Origin: Comamonadaceae bacterium
GTDB taxonomy: Bacteria > Pseudomonadota > Gammaproteobacteria > Burkholderiales > Burkholderiaceae_C
Assembly (NCBI GenBank): GCA_947451285.1
Contig: CANFYL010000010.1
Span: 1-32,515 of the forward strand
Reading direction: 5' to 3'
DNA length: 32,515 nucleotides
Within the stretch, counting starts at the first letter, position 1, and each line of letters opens with the position of its first letter. The notes beneath the pieces are model-generated. The model saw only the letters and a list, made by a program, of their open reading frames with translations, did no database searches and was not told where the DNA came from. This document shows positions 1 to 9,986 of the stretch, piece after piece. Position numbers and translations under genes: made by a program.

Positions 1-626
1 ACCGAGAAGGGTTCAGACCCAACGTCGGCATCATCTTGCTCAACCAGAGAAATCAGGTGTTTTGGGGCAAGCGCATCCGGACCCACAGTTGGCAGTTTCC
101 TCAGGGAGGCATTGATCGCGGCGAAACACCCGAGCAAGCCATGTACCGTGAACTGCATGAAGAAGTGGGGCTCAAACAAGAGCATGTGCGCATCGTAGCC
201 CGAACCCGAGACTGGTTGCGCTATGAGGTGCCAGACCGGTTCATCCGACGTGATGCACGCGGCTTTTACAAAGGCCAAAAGCAGATTTGGTTTTTGCTGC
301 AATTGACGGCGCCCGATCATGCATTGAACTTGCGCGCCACCAACCATCCCGAATTCGATGCTTGGCGGTGGAATGACTATTGGGTGCCGCTCGATGTGGT
401 GGTGGAATTCAAGCGTGGAGTCTACGAAATGGCGCTGACCGAGCTGTCACGCTATTTACCTCGTCAAGAAGGCCGCAATCGCTACTTGCGCGGCATCAAC
501 CACATCCAGCAAGAATTGAATGTGAGCACCAAACAATTTGGCATGTCCATCAGCATGAACATTGAGTTACCACCTGGCGCCAGTTTTGACCCAGACCCAC
601 AGACTGCGCACAAACCAAGTGAATGA
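1..626 (+). CDS. rppH: RNA pyrophosphohydrolase (Nudix family), 5' end outside window
   Basis: The reading frame is open from base 3 ([15 protein letters not shown]...), so the listed TTG start at 36 is an artefact of the window edge. Nudix box GG(I)[20 protein letters not shown] and the RppH-like [19 protein letters not shown] segment are present. Confidence 0.93.
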   Translation, partial: REGFRPNVGIILLNQRNQVFWGKRIRTHSWQFPQGGIDRGETPEQAMYRELHEEVGLKQEHVRIVARTRDWLRYEVPDRFIRRDARGFYKGQKQIWFLLQLTAPDHALNLRATNHPEFDAWRWNDYWVPLDVVVEFKRGVYEMALTELSRYLPRQEGRNRYLRGINHIQQELNVSTKQFGMSISMNIELPPGASFDPDPQTAHKPSE

Positions 627-663
627 CGATATTCTGAGGCTTTAGGCCTTGCTACTTGAATGC

Positions 664-1803
664 TCAAGCGTGCTTGGTGAGCACCAAGTTGTCGCGGTGC
701 ACCATTTCAGCCTCAGCCACATACCCCAGCAATTGCTCCACATCCGAGGAGGGTTTACGGCACAGCAAACGGGCTTCAGCAGCGGCGTAGTTGGCCAAAC
801 CACGGGCCACTTCGTGCCCCTGAAGATCCAAGATAGCAATCACTTCACCGCGTGAAAAATCGCCATCCACAGCGGTCATGCCAATGGGCAACAAACTCTT
901 GCCCTCGAACTGCAGTTTGTTCACGGCGCCGTTGTCAATGGTGACCGAGCCGCGCAGCTGCAAATGGTCTGCCATCCACTGTTTGCGGGCTTGTTGTTTT
1001 TGAGTGGGCGCGATCAACAAGGTGCCAATCGATTCGCCTTGGGTCAAACGCACCAACGCATCGGGCTCTCGCCCCCAAGCGATCACAGTAGAAGCACCAG
1101 AGCCTGCGGCACGCTTGGCTGCCAGGATTTTGGTGATCATGCCGCCCTTGCCAATGCTCGAACCAGCACCGCCCGCCATGTCTTCGAGCGCGGGATCTCC
1201 CGCGCGAGCTTCATGCACAAAGGTGGCTGCAGGGTCACGACGCGGATCAGCGGTGTAGAGACCTTGCTGGTCGGTCAAGATGATCAAGGCATCGGCCTCC
1301 ACCAAATTGGCCACCAAAGCGCCCAAGGTGTCGTTGTCGCCAAATTTAATTTCGTCATTGACCACGGTGTCGTTCTCATTGATCACTGGCAATACGCCGT
1401 GGGTGAGCAATGTCAACAAGGTGGAACGTGCGTTGAGGTAGCGTTCGCGATCCGCCAAGTCTGCGTGGGTTAGTAAGACTTGTGCAGAGCCTAAACCGTT
1501 TTCACGCAACTTGGTTTCATACATCTGAGCCAAGCCCATTTGCCCCACAGCAGCAGCAGCTTGCAGTTCATGCAACTCATGGGGGCGAGTGGTCCAACCC
1601 AAGCGCTTCATCCCCTCCGCAATGGCACCGCTAGAAACCATGATGACTTCACGCCCATCACGAACCAAGGCAGCCAGTTGACGACACCACTCACCAATGG
1701 CCCGCTCATCCAAACCCCGACCTTCGTTGGTCACCAGGCTAGAGCCGACCTTGACCACGATGCGACGTGCATCGCGCAACAAGTGGATAGAGGTTTGGGT
1801 CAT
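664..1803 (-). CDS. proB: Glutamate 5-kinase with C-terminal PUA domain
   Basis: 379 aa; [59 protein letters not shown] motifs; C-terminal PUA-like region. Confidence 0.95.
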   Translation of the reverse strand: MTQTSIHLLRDARRIVVKVGSSLVTNEGRGLDERAIGEWCRQLAALVRDGREVIMVSSGAIAEGMKRLGWTTRPHELHELQAAAAVGQMGLAQMYETKLRENGLGSAQVLLTHADLADRERYLNARSTLLTLLTHGVLPVINENDTVVNDEIKFGDNDTLGALVANLVEADALIILTDQQGLYTADPRRDPAATFVHEARAGDPALEDMAGGAGSSIGKGGMITKILAAKRAAGSGASTVIAWGREPDALVRLTQGESIGTLLIAPTQKQQARKQWMADHLQLRGSVTIDNGAVNKLQFEGKSLLPIGMTAVDGDFSRGEVIAILDLQGHEVARGLANYAAAEARLLCRKPSSDVEQLLGYVAEAEMVHRDNLVLTKHA

Positions 1804-1811
1804 ATTTCAGA

Positions 1812-2921
<1,110 letters not shown>

Positions 2922-2942
2922 TCACGCATCCGTTGGATTGAA

Positions 2943-3200
2943 TTAAACGGGTGTGATGTTGACCATGTGCTTGTTCAAAGCGCCTTTGACGCCGAACGAC
3001 ACATGGCCGTCAACCAACGCAAACAAGGTGTGGTCTTTGCCGACGCCGACGTTGGTGCCAGGGTGAAACTTGGTGCCACGCTGGCGCACGATGATGGCGC
3101 CTGCAGTGATCAACTCACCACCAAACGCTTTGACGCCGAGCATTTTGGGCTTTGAATCTCGCCCGTTTCGCGTAGAGCCGCCGCCTTTTTTCTGTGCCAT
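2943..3200 (-). CDS. rpmA: 50S ribosomal protein L27
   Basis: [62 protein letters not shown]: canonical L27. Confidence 0.98.
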   Translation of the reverse strand: MAQKKGGGSTRNGRDSKPKMLGVKAFGGELITAGAIIVRQRGTKFHPGTNVGVGKDHTLFALVDGHVSFGVKGALNKHMVNITPV

Positions 3201-3212
3201 GTCAAATGCTCC

Positions 3213-3524
3213 TTAACCGTTGATGGAAGCAATCTGCAATTCTGTGAATTGCTGACGATGCCCTTGACGCTTTTGGTAGTGTTTACGACGGCGCATTTTG
3301 AAAATGCGAACTTTGTCGTGCTTACCATGAGACAAGACTGTGACTGTGACAGTTGCGCCGGACACCAAGGGAGTGCCGATCTTGAGTTCAGCGCCGTTAC
3401 CGACAGCCAACACTTGATCGATCACAATCTCTTGGCCTACGTCCGCAGCAATCTGTTCTACTTTAATTTTTTCGCCAGCAGCAACACGATACTGTTTGCC
3501 GCCGGTTTTTATGACCGCGTACAT
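3213..3524 (-). CDS. rplU: 50S ribosomal protein L21
   Basis: [25 protein letters not shown]... [21 protein letters not shown]: canonical L21; adjacent to rpmA. Confidence 0.98.
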   Translation of the reverse strand: MYAVIKTGGKQYRVAAGEKIKVEQIAADVGQEIVIDQVLAVGNGAELKIGTPLVSGATVTVTVLSHGKHDKVRIFKMRRRKHYQKRQGHRQQFTELQIASING

Positions 3525-3553
3525 GTGAGACCTCTAGATAAAATCTGAGTGAA

Positions 3554-3577
3554 CTCTACGGACGAATTTCCGCAGAG
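3554..3577 (-). promoter_or_regulatory. Stem-loop in the rplU 5' leader
   Basis: Minus strand CTCTGCGG-AAATTCGT-CCGTAGAG: 8-bp stem with one G-U pair, starting 6 nt after the TATAAT box. Confidence 0.5.
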
Positions 3578-3583
3578 CCAAAT

Positions 3584-3611
3584 ATTATAGCAGGTCCAAT
3601 TTTTGCGTCCA
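3584..3611 (-). promoter_or_regulatory. Putative sigma70 promoter for rplU-rpmA
   Basis: Minus strand carries TGGACG-N16-TATAAT, with TATAAT at 3584-3589; located about 60 nt upstream of the rplU start. Confidence 0.5.
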
Positions 3612-3619
3612 CCCATGCC

Positions 3620-3646
3620 TTGGCACTTCTTCCTCATCCCTATAAT
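3620..3646 (+). promoter_or_regulatory. Putative sigma70 promoter for ispB
   Basis: TTGGCA (3620-3625)-N15-TATAAT (3641-3646), divergent from the rplU promoter. Confidence 0.45.
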
Positions 3647-3676
3647 CTGCATGCTTTCAATCGTTTAAGCCTCGTT

Positions 3677-4651
3677 TTGTCCCCCACATCTACTCCTGCA
3701 TTGCATTTGATCGCTGCCGATATGGCGGAGGTCGACCGTGTCATTGCACAACGCTTAGACTCAGGGGTTTTGCTGGTCGGACAGGTTTCGCAATACATCA
3801 TCTCAGCGGGCGGCAAACGCATCCGCCCCGCCTTGCTACTTTTAATGGCAGGAGCCATTGGTTTTACAGGTCATCAGCGTTTCAATTTGGCCGCGGTGGT
3901 TGAGTTTATTCACACGGCTACTTTGCTGCACGATGATGTGGTGGACGAATCAACTTTACGCAGAGGCAGACCGACAGCTAACGAATCTTTTGGCAATCCT
4001 GCCAGTGTGTTGGTGGGAGATTTTTTATATTCACGTGCTTTTCAGATGATGGTGGACTCAGCCGAAATGCGAGTGATGGAAATATTGGCCGATGCCACCA
4101 ATGTGATTGCAGAAGGTGAAGTCATGCAATTGATGAATATGCATGATGCATCGCTGGATGAAGCAGGTTACTTACGGGTGATTCGCTCAAAAACAGCCAA
4201 ACTTTTCGAAGCCAGTACCCGGTTGGCTGCGGTTTTAGCAAGAAGCTCCTCCTCCATTGAGGCCGCTTGCGCTGAATATGGCCAAGCCCTTGGAACAGCC
4301 TTTCAGGTCATCGATGATGTACTGGACTACGATGGAGATTCCCTTGAATTAGGCAAAAATCTTGGCGATGATTTGCGCGAAGGTAAAAATACACTGCCCT
4401 TGATCATTGCCATGCAACGGGGAACACACCAAGAAAAAGAAACGATCCAGCTTGCTATTGAGAATGGAGAAATGGCAGGTTTAAATGAAATTATTCAAAT
4501 TGTTCGCCGCACAGGTGCGCTCGAAGCTACGCGCGACTTAGCCAGCAAAGAAGCTGAGCGTGCTATTGCGGCTCTGAATTACTTACCCAAAGGCCCTTAT
4601 CAAGAGGCGCTTCATGAACTTGCTGCACAATTATTAAGTCGACGGCATTGA
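3677..4651 (+). CDS. ispB: Polyprenyl (octaprenyl) diphosphate synthase
   Basis: Trans-isoprenyl diphosphate synthase motifs LLHDDVVDESTLRRGRPT and FQVIDDVLDYDG. The listed ORF start (3620) falls inside the putative promoter; a TTG at 3677 (LSPTSTPALHLIAADMAEVDRV) or the ATG at 3722 is more likely. Exact start uncertain. Confidence 0.92.
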   Translation: MSPTSTPALHLIAADMAEVDRVIAQRLDSGVLLVGQVSQYIISAGGKRIRPALLLLMAGAIGFTGHQRFNLAAVVEFIHTATLLHDDVVDESTLRRGRPTANESFGNPASVLVGDFLYSRAFQMMVDSAEMRVMEILADATNVIAEGEVMQLMNMHDASLDEAGYLRVIRSKTAKLFEASTRLAAVLARSSSSIEAACAEYGQALGTAFQVIDDVLDYDGDSLELGKNLGDDLREGKNTLPLIIAMQRGTHQEKETIQLAIENGEMAGLNEIIQIVRRTGALEATRDLASKEAERAIAALNYLPKGPYQEALHELAAQLLSRRH

Positions 4652-4705
4652 AGGCTCAATTTACCGCTTTCTTGGCAAAAGTTAAAGACAAGCAATATAT
4701 GGATA

Positions 4706-5056
4706 TTATTCCACCACCAATCTGCAAGGCGCTTTGATATTTTTTTCTTCACGCTTTTCTTCGCAATATTTCATCGCTCGGCGCTCGCCCTCAGCTGACA
4801 TTTTGATGTGTATCGAACACCTAAATACCATCTTGTCACCGTCGCTATAGCTGTCAAAAGCTGCAGCACAGCGACTCATTTCCGTCATTTCTGGCTTGAG
4901 TTCCTTCCAAACTGAACGCAATGGATCGGGCAGTTCTTTGAGAGCAACGGTTGGAAAACGACCTGCATGGGCATTGCATCCTCCTTCCAGGACCATGACG
5001 ATTGCACACATGCCCTTAGCCACTCTCGACTTCAACGTAATCACATCGATCTTCAT
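4706..5056 (-). CDS. Uncharacterised small Cys-containing protein, possibly exported
   Basis: 116 aa ORF preceded by an AAGG Shine-Dalgarno-like sequence 6 nt from the ATG. Basic N-terminus, then a short hydrophobic stretch ending in AHA-G; Cys pair in the C-terminal YCEEKREEKNIKAPCRLVVE. Confidence 0.55.
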   Translation of the reverse strand: MKIDVITLKSRVAKGMCAIVMVLEGGCNAHAGRFPTVALKELPDPLRSVWKELKPEMTEMSRCAAAFDSYSDGDKMVFRCSIHIKMSAEGERRAMKYCEEKREEKNIKAPCRLVVE

Positions 5057-5111
5057 GTTGAGACCTTAAGGGTTATTGTCGCTCGCAATATTTTACAAGT
5101 CCTAAAAAGAC

Positions 5112-5134
5112 AAGACCCACACGCAGTGGGCCTT
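5112..5134 (-). terminator. Rho-independent terminator downstream of the H-NS-family gene
   Basis: Inverted repeat AAGACCCAC-ACGCA-GTGGGCCTT; minus-strand hairpin followed by TTGTCTTTTT. Confidence 0.65.
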
Positions 5135-5155
5135 TTAGTCAACGGTTTATGGATT

Positions 5156-5545
5156 TCAGTTGCTTGGAGGTGTTGCCACAATCAAAGCAGAATCCAAAGT
5201 TCCAGCAGCCTTCAGCGCCTGAACCCAAGTGGGTGATACGCCGCGGCCAGTCCAAGTTTGATCTTGATTGGCTGGATTGCGGTATTTGGGTGCTACTTTT
5301 TTGCCTGCCAATGCCCCTTTTTTGGCAACACGTGGCGCCTTGCCCGACTTGGTTGCTTTGGGATTTGCAGCGCCAAAAGCTTTCGCTATATCAGCTGCAG
5401 TTAAACCAGCCTCTTTTGCCAATTGAACAATCTTCACCAATACTTTGTCATGCGAGCGTGATTTAAGCGCTTGCTCTTTTTTTTCTAAGGCCTCACGCTG
5501 CTTTTTGATTGCAGCCAATTGAGATGCGACGCTAGTACGTGCCAT
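5156..5545 (-). CDS. H-NS histone family DNA-binding protein
   Basis: N-terminal coiled coil (AAIKKQREALEKKEQALK), Lys/Ala-rich linker, C-terminal H-NS core YRNPANQDQTWTGRGVSPTWVQAL; SD AGGGGA upstream of the ATG. Confidence 0.9.
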   Translation of the reverse strand: MARTSVASQLAAIKKQREALEKKEQALKSRSHDKVLVKIVQLAKEAGLTAADIAKAFGAANPKATKSGKAPRVAKKGALAGKKVAPKYRNPANQDQTWTGRGVSPTWVQALKAAGTLDSALIVATPPSN

Positions 5546-5578
5546 GAAAATCCCCTAAATAGTTAATAACAAGTCATC

Positions 5579-5606
5579 ATTCTATATCTAATGTTCATTT
5601 AATCAA
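5579..5606 (-). promoter_or_regulatory. Putative sigma70 promoter of the H-NS-family gene
   Basis: Minus strand TTGATT-N16-TAGAAT, about 35 nt upstream of the start codon in an AT-rich intergenic region. Confidence 0.4.
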
Positions 5607-5787
5607 TGGGAATATTTAACCAGCCATTAATTCCATATAAGACAAGAATAGTTTAATTTTCAATTCAATACATTTCTGTGATTCATGCCGTATTGGACTG
5701 CCCTAGCTCACGCGTCAACCATCAAAGTGTATTTTGTTAAAATATCAAATAGCAGGAATCCTTCAATACACGGGTTCGAGACATATT

Positions 5788-5864
5788 CGGGGTGTAGCTT
5801 AGCCTGGTAGAGCGCTACGTTCGGGACGTAGAGGCCGGAGGTTCGAATCCTCTCACCCCGACCA
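5788..5864 (+). tRNA. tRNA-Pro (anticodon CGG)
   Basis: CGGGGTG...CACCCCG acceptor stem, anticodon arm CTACG-TTCGGGA-CGTAG, T-arm GGTTCGAATCC, encoded 3' ACCA; full cloverleaf by eye. Confidence 0.96.
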
Positions 5865-6031
5865 AAGAGCCTTAAATACTGTTTGAAATCAACGTTCTTA
5901 GCGTATTGGTCCCTCTTTTCAACTTGTTCAATCTGAGAGAGGTATATCTGCATACGGCTTTTGTGATGCCGGCTTGCACTTGCAACACCAGGCCTAGTCA
6001 AAATATCTGAGTTTTCTAATTCAAACTTGAT

Positions 6032-7252
6032 ATGACTATTCCAGTCAAACATATGCAAAACGTCGCTGAAGGGCCTGCCGTCAGTGTCTTGGACGCAATC
6101 TTGAAAAAAGCCCTGAGCCAAGGAGCTACAGATATTCACTTTGAGTCTGGTGACGGCACATTTCGGGTTCGCTTTCGAATTGATGGGTTGTTAAAGACGA
6201 CCGATGCTATTCCTAGGGATTTCCGAGATGCATTAATTTCTCGGCTCAAAGTGTTGGCTCGAATGGATATTGCCGAAAAACGATTACCTCAAGATGGTCG
6301 ATTTCAATTCACCATCGACAATTACACAGTTGACTTACGTGTGAGCTCGTTGCCCACCATTCATGGTGAAAAAATTGTGGTTCGAATTTTGAACTTCAAC
6401 CTATCACGGCTCAACCTCCAAGATCTGGGATACGAAGATGATGACAAAGCCATCTTGCTAGCTGCGATCAACCGTCCCCATGGCATGGTGTTGTTGACGG
6501 GACCAACCGGGTCTGGGAAAACCCTGTCTCTCTACAGCTGCCTTGAAAACCTAAATCGCGCGGACATCAATATTTCAACGGTTGAGGATCCCTCAGAAAT
6601 CATGTTGGCCGGCCTCAATCAAGTCAATATCAATGATCGGGCAGGGCTAACATTTGCAACCACTTTGCGCGCCTTGCTTCGTCAAGATCCGGATGTGTTG
6701 ATGGTTGGCGAGATTCGTGATGTTGAAACCGCTGAGATAGCAATACAAGCGGCACAAACAGGTCATTTGGTTTTATCAACCCTACACACCAATGATGCGC
6801 CCAGTACCTTGATGCGTTTGGGTCACATGGGAGTCGCACCGTTTAATTTAGCGGCCAGCGTGATCTTGGTAACAGCACAACGCCTGGTTCGTCGCTTGTG
6901 CAACCAATGTAAAACGCCCATGGACGAAAAGCATTGTCACGAGCTCCGTCAAGTTTTATTAGCCATTCCGCAAACGATTTGGACGTCGCAAGAGTTGCAA
7001 ACTCGCCCCCTATTTCAAGCGGTAGGTTGCTCTGCTTGTGACAAAGGCTACAAAGGCCGTGTTGGCATTTATCAAGTCATGCCTATCAATACAACTTTGC
7101 AAACTTTAATTCTTAACAACAGCGATGTCCATGCGCTAGCGGCTCAAGCTGCCAAGGAAGGGGTGCGTAACCTCAGGCAAGCCGGATTGCTCAAGGTTGT
7201 CCATGGCATCACATCCATCCACGAAGTCATGGCGCTGACGCAGCATGGGTGA
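6032..7252 (+). CDS. pilB: Type IV pilus assembly ATPase, PilB/GspE family, lacking the N-terminal domain
   Basis: Walker A GPTGSGKT, Asp box and Walker B (RQDPDVLMVGEIRDVETAEIAIQAAQTGH), tetracysteine CNQC...CSAC. 406 aa, beginning close to the ATDIHFE segment. Confidence 0.9.
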   Translation: MTIPVKHMQNVAEGPAVSVLDAILKKALSQGATDIHFESGDGTFRVRFRIDGLLKTTDAIPRDFRDALISRLKVLARMDIAEKRLPQDGRFQFTIDNYTVDLRVSSLPTIHGEKIVVRILNFNLSRLNLQDLGYEDDDKAILLAAINRPHGMVLLTGPTGSGKTLSLYSCLENLNRADINISTVEDPSEIMLAGLNQVNINDRAGLTFATTLRALLRQDPDVLMVGEIRDVETAEIAIQAAQTGHLVLSTLHTNDAPSTLMRLGHMGVAPFNLAASVILVTAQRLVRRLCNQCKTPMDEKHCHELRQVLLAIPQTIWTSQELQTRPLFQAVGCSACDKGYKGRVGIYQVMPINTTLQTLILNNSDVHALAAQAAKEGVRNLRQAGLLKVVHGITSIHEVMALTQHG

Positions 7253-8453
7253 ATCGGTGTTTATATGGCGTGGCTATGACCGCGAAGCACGCCTATTAAG
7301 CGGCAAGGCAACAGCCATCAACAAACAAGAGGTGATCCGTCAACTGCAAGCGCAACGCATTCGCCCCATTCACATCAGTCGCCAACGCCATCTTCCTGAG
7401 ATATTGCGTTTTAGCTCTCGCATTCGTTCAACGGACATCACAAGATTAACCCGCCAGTTGGCAACTTTGCTTGAATCTGGAATTCCTTTGGTTCAAGCAC
7501 TGGACATCGTCGCTCGTGGAGTTCGGCGTCCAGCACTGAAAGCCTTGATCAAGGACATTCGACTGAGCGTTGAAGGCGGTATGGCTTTGCATAGGGCTTT
7601 AAGCCACCATCCAGAGTTTGATGCTCTCTACTGTCAATTGGTTGCCGCCGGTGAGTTGGCAGGCATGCTCGACGCTATGCTGCTTCGGCTGGCGAAACAC
7701 AGGGAAGAATCTGAGGACTTACGTCGCACGCTTCGGTCCGCCTTGGTCTATCCCACAGCAGTGCTCGTGATAGCCTTGGCGGTGATGATTTTTCTCTTAA
7801 CTTTCGTTGTTCCTGCGTTTGAAAACATCTTTGCGTCATTCAACGCGGAGTTGCCAGCACTCACGCTTGGTGTGATTGCCCTCAGTAGAGGTTGGCAACA
7901 GGTGGGGTGGCAGTTTTTAGCAGTGATTGCGGTTGTGCTCTATGTGATCAAAAAATGGTGGGGTTCCCATCGTCAGTTTAGGTGGTTCGTTCACGCGCTT
8001 TTGTTGCAATTGCCCATTGTCGGACGTCTCATTCGGTATGCTTGCTTGGCGCGTTGGAGTAGAACTTTGGCCACACTGTTTGCTGCTGGCATTCCTTTAA
8101 CCGACGCACTTGACGCCACGAAAGGCGTGACTGGCCATTTACATTTCGAGGCAGCAACACTTGTGCTCAAGAGTCAACTGATTCGTGGCCAATCCCTGGC
8201 CCATGCGTTAGCTCAACACAGAGACCTGTTTTCTCAGATGTTGATCCAGATGTGCACCATCGGGGAAGAGTCTGGCATGCTGGAGCGCATGCTGGAGAAA
8301 TCTGCCGCGCACTATGAGAATGAAGTTGGGGCCACTGTGGCACGCTTGACCACGCTGGCAGAGCCCTTGATCATGCTGACCTTAGGACTATTGATTGGCG
8401 GCATGGTGATTGCTCTTTATTTACCAATTTTTCAGATGGGTCAAGTGATATGA
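7245..8453 (+). CDS. pilC: Type IV pilus inner membrane platform protein (T2SSF family)
   Basis: 402 aa; TRLTRQLATLLESGIPLVQALDI and ARWSRTLATLFAAGIPLTDALD repeats, three hydrophobic segments; overlaps pilB by 8 nt. Confidence 0.94.
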   Translation: MGESVFIWRGYDREARLLSGKATAINKQEVIRQLQAQRIRPIHISRQRHLPEILRFSSRIRSTDITRLTRQLATLLESGIPLVQALDIVARGVRRPALKALIKDIRLSVEGGMALHRALSHHPEFDALYCQLVAAGELAGMLDAMLLRLAKHREESEDLRRTLRSALVYPTAVLVIALAVMIFLLTFVVPAFENIFASFNAELPALTLGVIALSRGWQQVGWQFLAVIAVVLYVIKKWWGSHRQFRWFVHALLLQLPIVGRLIRYACLARWSRTLATLFAAGIPLTDALDATKGVTGHLHFEAATLVLKSQLIRGQSLAHALAQHRDLFSQMLIQMCTIGEESGMLERMLEKSAAHYENEVGATVARLTTLAEPLIMLTLGLLIGGMVIALYLPIFQMGQVI

Positions 8454-9262
8454 ATGAACTCAGCTTTTATTCAGGTCTCTTGATCTTTTGCGTGGGTATG
8501 GCGGTGGGCAGTTTTGTCAACGTGCTCACCCATCGTCTGCCGCTGATGGTGTTGGCCGACCCAGAAGTTTTGCACTCTTCTACGTTTGACTTATCTCATC
8601 CATCCTCACATTGCCCCCAATGCCAAGTGTCTTTGCGCCCCTGGCACAACATACCGATTCTGAGCTATCTCTGCTTAAGGGGGCGTTGCGCTTTTTGTGC
8701 GCATCCCATTGGTTGGCACTACCCTGCGACTGAATTTGTCACCGGCTTGCTATGGTTGGCCTGCGCTTGGCGTTGGGGAGTGGGTGCCAATGCCATGTGT
8801 TGGGCTTGGTTTGCAACCAGTTTGCTGGCCTTGTCTGTGATTGATTGGAAAACCACTTTACTGCCCGATGCTTTAACCCAAACATTGCTATGGGCAGGGC
8901 TGAGCGCCAGCGCGTTGCAATGGGTCGAGCTTCCAGTGGAGCAGTCGGTCTTTGGCAGCGTCGCGGGGTATGTTTCCCTTTGGTCTGTGGCCTATATCTT
9001 TGAACGTGTGACACACAAAGAAGGCATGGGCGCTGGCGACTTCAAGCTGCTGGCCGCGCTGGGCGCTTGGCTAGGCCCAATAGCCCTGATTCCCTTGGTC
9101 CTTTTGGCAAGTACCGCAGGCGTGATATTTGGCTTAGTGCTTAGAAAAAAGGGGAGATTACAAAGTGAGGGGTATATGCCGTTCGGTCCTTTTCTTGCTG
9201 CCTCTGGATGCCTCATTGCCTACTTAGGCACGGACCAAGTCATGCGCGGATTTTTTGGCTAA
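8450..9262 (+). CDS. pilD: Prepilin leader peptidase / N-methyltransferase
   Basis: GSFVNVLTHRLP; CPQC...CAFC zinc-like motif; aspartyl protease signatures SVIDWKTTLLPD and GMGAGDFKLLAALGAWLG; 4-nt overlap with pilC. Confidence 0.94.
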   Translation: MNELSFYSGLLIFCVGMAVGSFVNVLTHRLPLMVLADPEVLHSSTFDLSHPSSHCPQCQVSLRPWHNIPILSYLCLRGRCAFCAHPIGWHYPATEFVTGLLWLACAWRWGVGANAMCWAWFATSLLALSVIDWKTTLLPDALTQTLLWAGLSASALQWVELPVEQSVFGSVAGYVSLWSVAYIFERVTHKEGMGAGDFKLLAALGAWLGPIALIPLVLLASTAGVIFGLVLRKKGRLQSEGYMPFGPFLAASGCLIAYLGTDQVMRGFFG

Positions 9263-9286
9263 GTTTGCTTAAACTTAATACCTCAT

Positions 9287-9901
9287 ATGCCAACCACCAA
9301 ATGCACCCATCCTCCATTGCGCCTTGGACTGACCGGTGGTATCGGAAGCGGAAAAAGCACAGTGGCGCAGATGTTGGTCCAACGTGGCGCAGCCTTGGTG
9401 GATTCAGACGCTATCGCACGCCAAGTCACCGCCCCCAATGGCGCAGCGATCGCCACTATTGCTCAACAGTTTGGCGCTGAGTTTATTGGGCCCGATGGGG
9501 CTTTGAACCGCGATGCAATGCGAGTGCTGGTATTCAAAGATTCAAACGCCAAGAAAGCACTTGAATCCATCGTTCACCCGTTGGTGGCCCAAGAAACACA
9601 ACGCCAAGCTCTTGATGCAGCACGCAATGGCCATCAAACGGTGGTGTTTGATGTACCGCTCCTGGTGGAATCAAGCCATTGGCGCACCAGAGTTGACCGA
9701 ATCTTGGTCGTTGATTGCTCCATCGAGACACAAATTCAACGCGTCCGCGATCGAAATGATTGGACTGCCGATACAGTGCAATCCGTCATTCAGGTGCAAG
9801 CCACACGAGCGCAACGTTTGGCAGCCGCAGACTGGGTGATCTTTAACCAAGGGCTCGACCTCAACGCGCTACGAGCCAAGCTTGCAGATCTGCCAATTTA
9901 A
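9287..9901 (+). CDS. coaE: Dephospho-CoA kinase
   Basis: LGLTGGIGSGKSTVAQMLVQRGAALVDSDAIARQVT; downstream of pilD. Confidence 0.95.
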   Translation: MPTTKCTHPPLRLGLTGGIGSGKSTVAQMLVQRGAALVDSDAIARQVTAPNGAAIATIAQQFGAEFIGPDGALNRDAMRVLVFKDSNAKKALESIVHPLVAQETQRQALDAARNGHQTVVFDVPLLVESSHWRTRVDRILVVDCSIETQIQRVRDRNDWTADTVQSVIQVQATRAQRLAAADWVIFNQGLDLNALRAKLADLPI

Positions 9902-9986
9902 CGCCCACTTCTTGCATTAAAAGCCCCGCTTTCAGCGGGTATGATGGCGGCTGTCTTAAACGGTCCCCTTCTATTCGTTTTACTGC

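Noticed and set aside
5771-5780. CGGGTTCGAG just upstream of tRNA-Pro resembling a T-arm fragment (tRNA or att remnant)
   Set aside because: No flanking complementary stem and no matching repeat of the tRNA 3' end; too short to support a remnant.
5968-5985. GGCTTGCACTTGC upstream of pilB as a possible sigma54 promoter
   Set aside because: GG to GC spacing is 9 nt rather than the required 10, and the flanks do not fit the -24/-12 consensus.
5708-6139. 143-aa minus-strand ORF containing GRGERIRTSGLYVPNVALYQAKLHPE
   Set aside because: This peptide is the antisense translation of tRNA-Pro, a well-known spurious annotation; the ORF spans the tRNA and overlaps the pilB start.
9921-9945. Short hairpin CCCGCT-TTC-AGCGGG plus TATGAT between coaE and zapD
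   Set aside because: Stem only 6 bp with no T-tract, so not a terminator; the TATGAT box lacks a convincing -35 at proper spacing.
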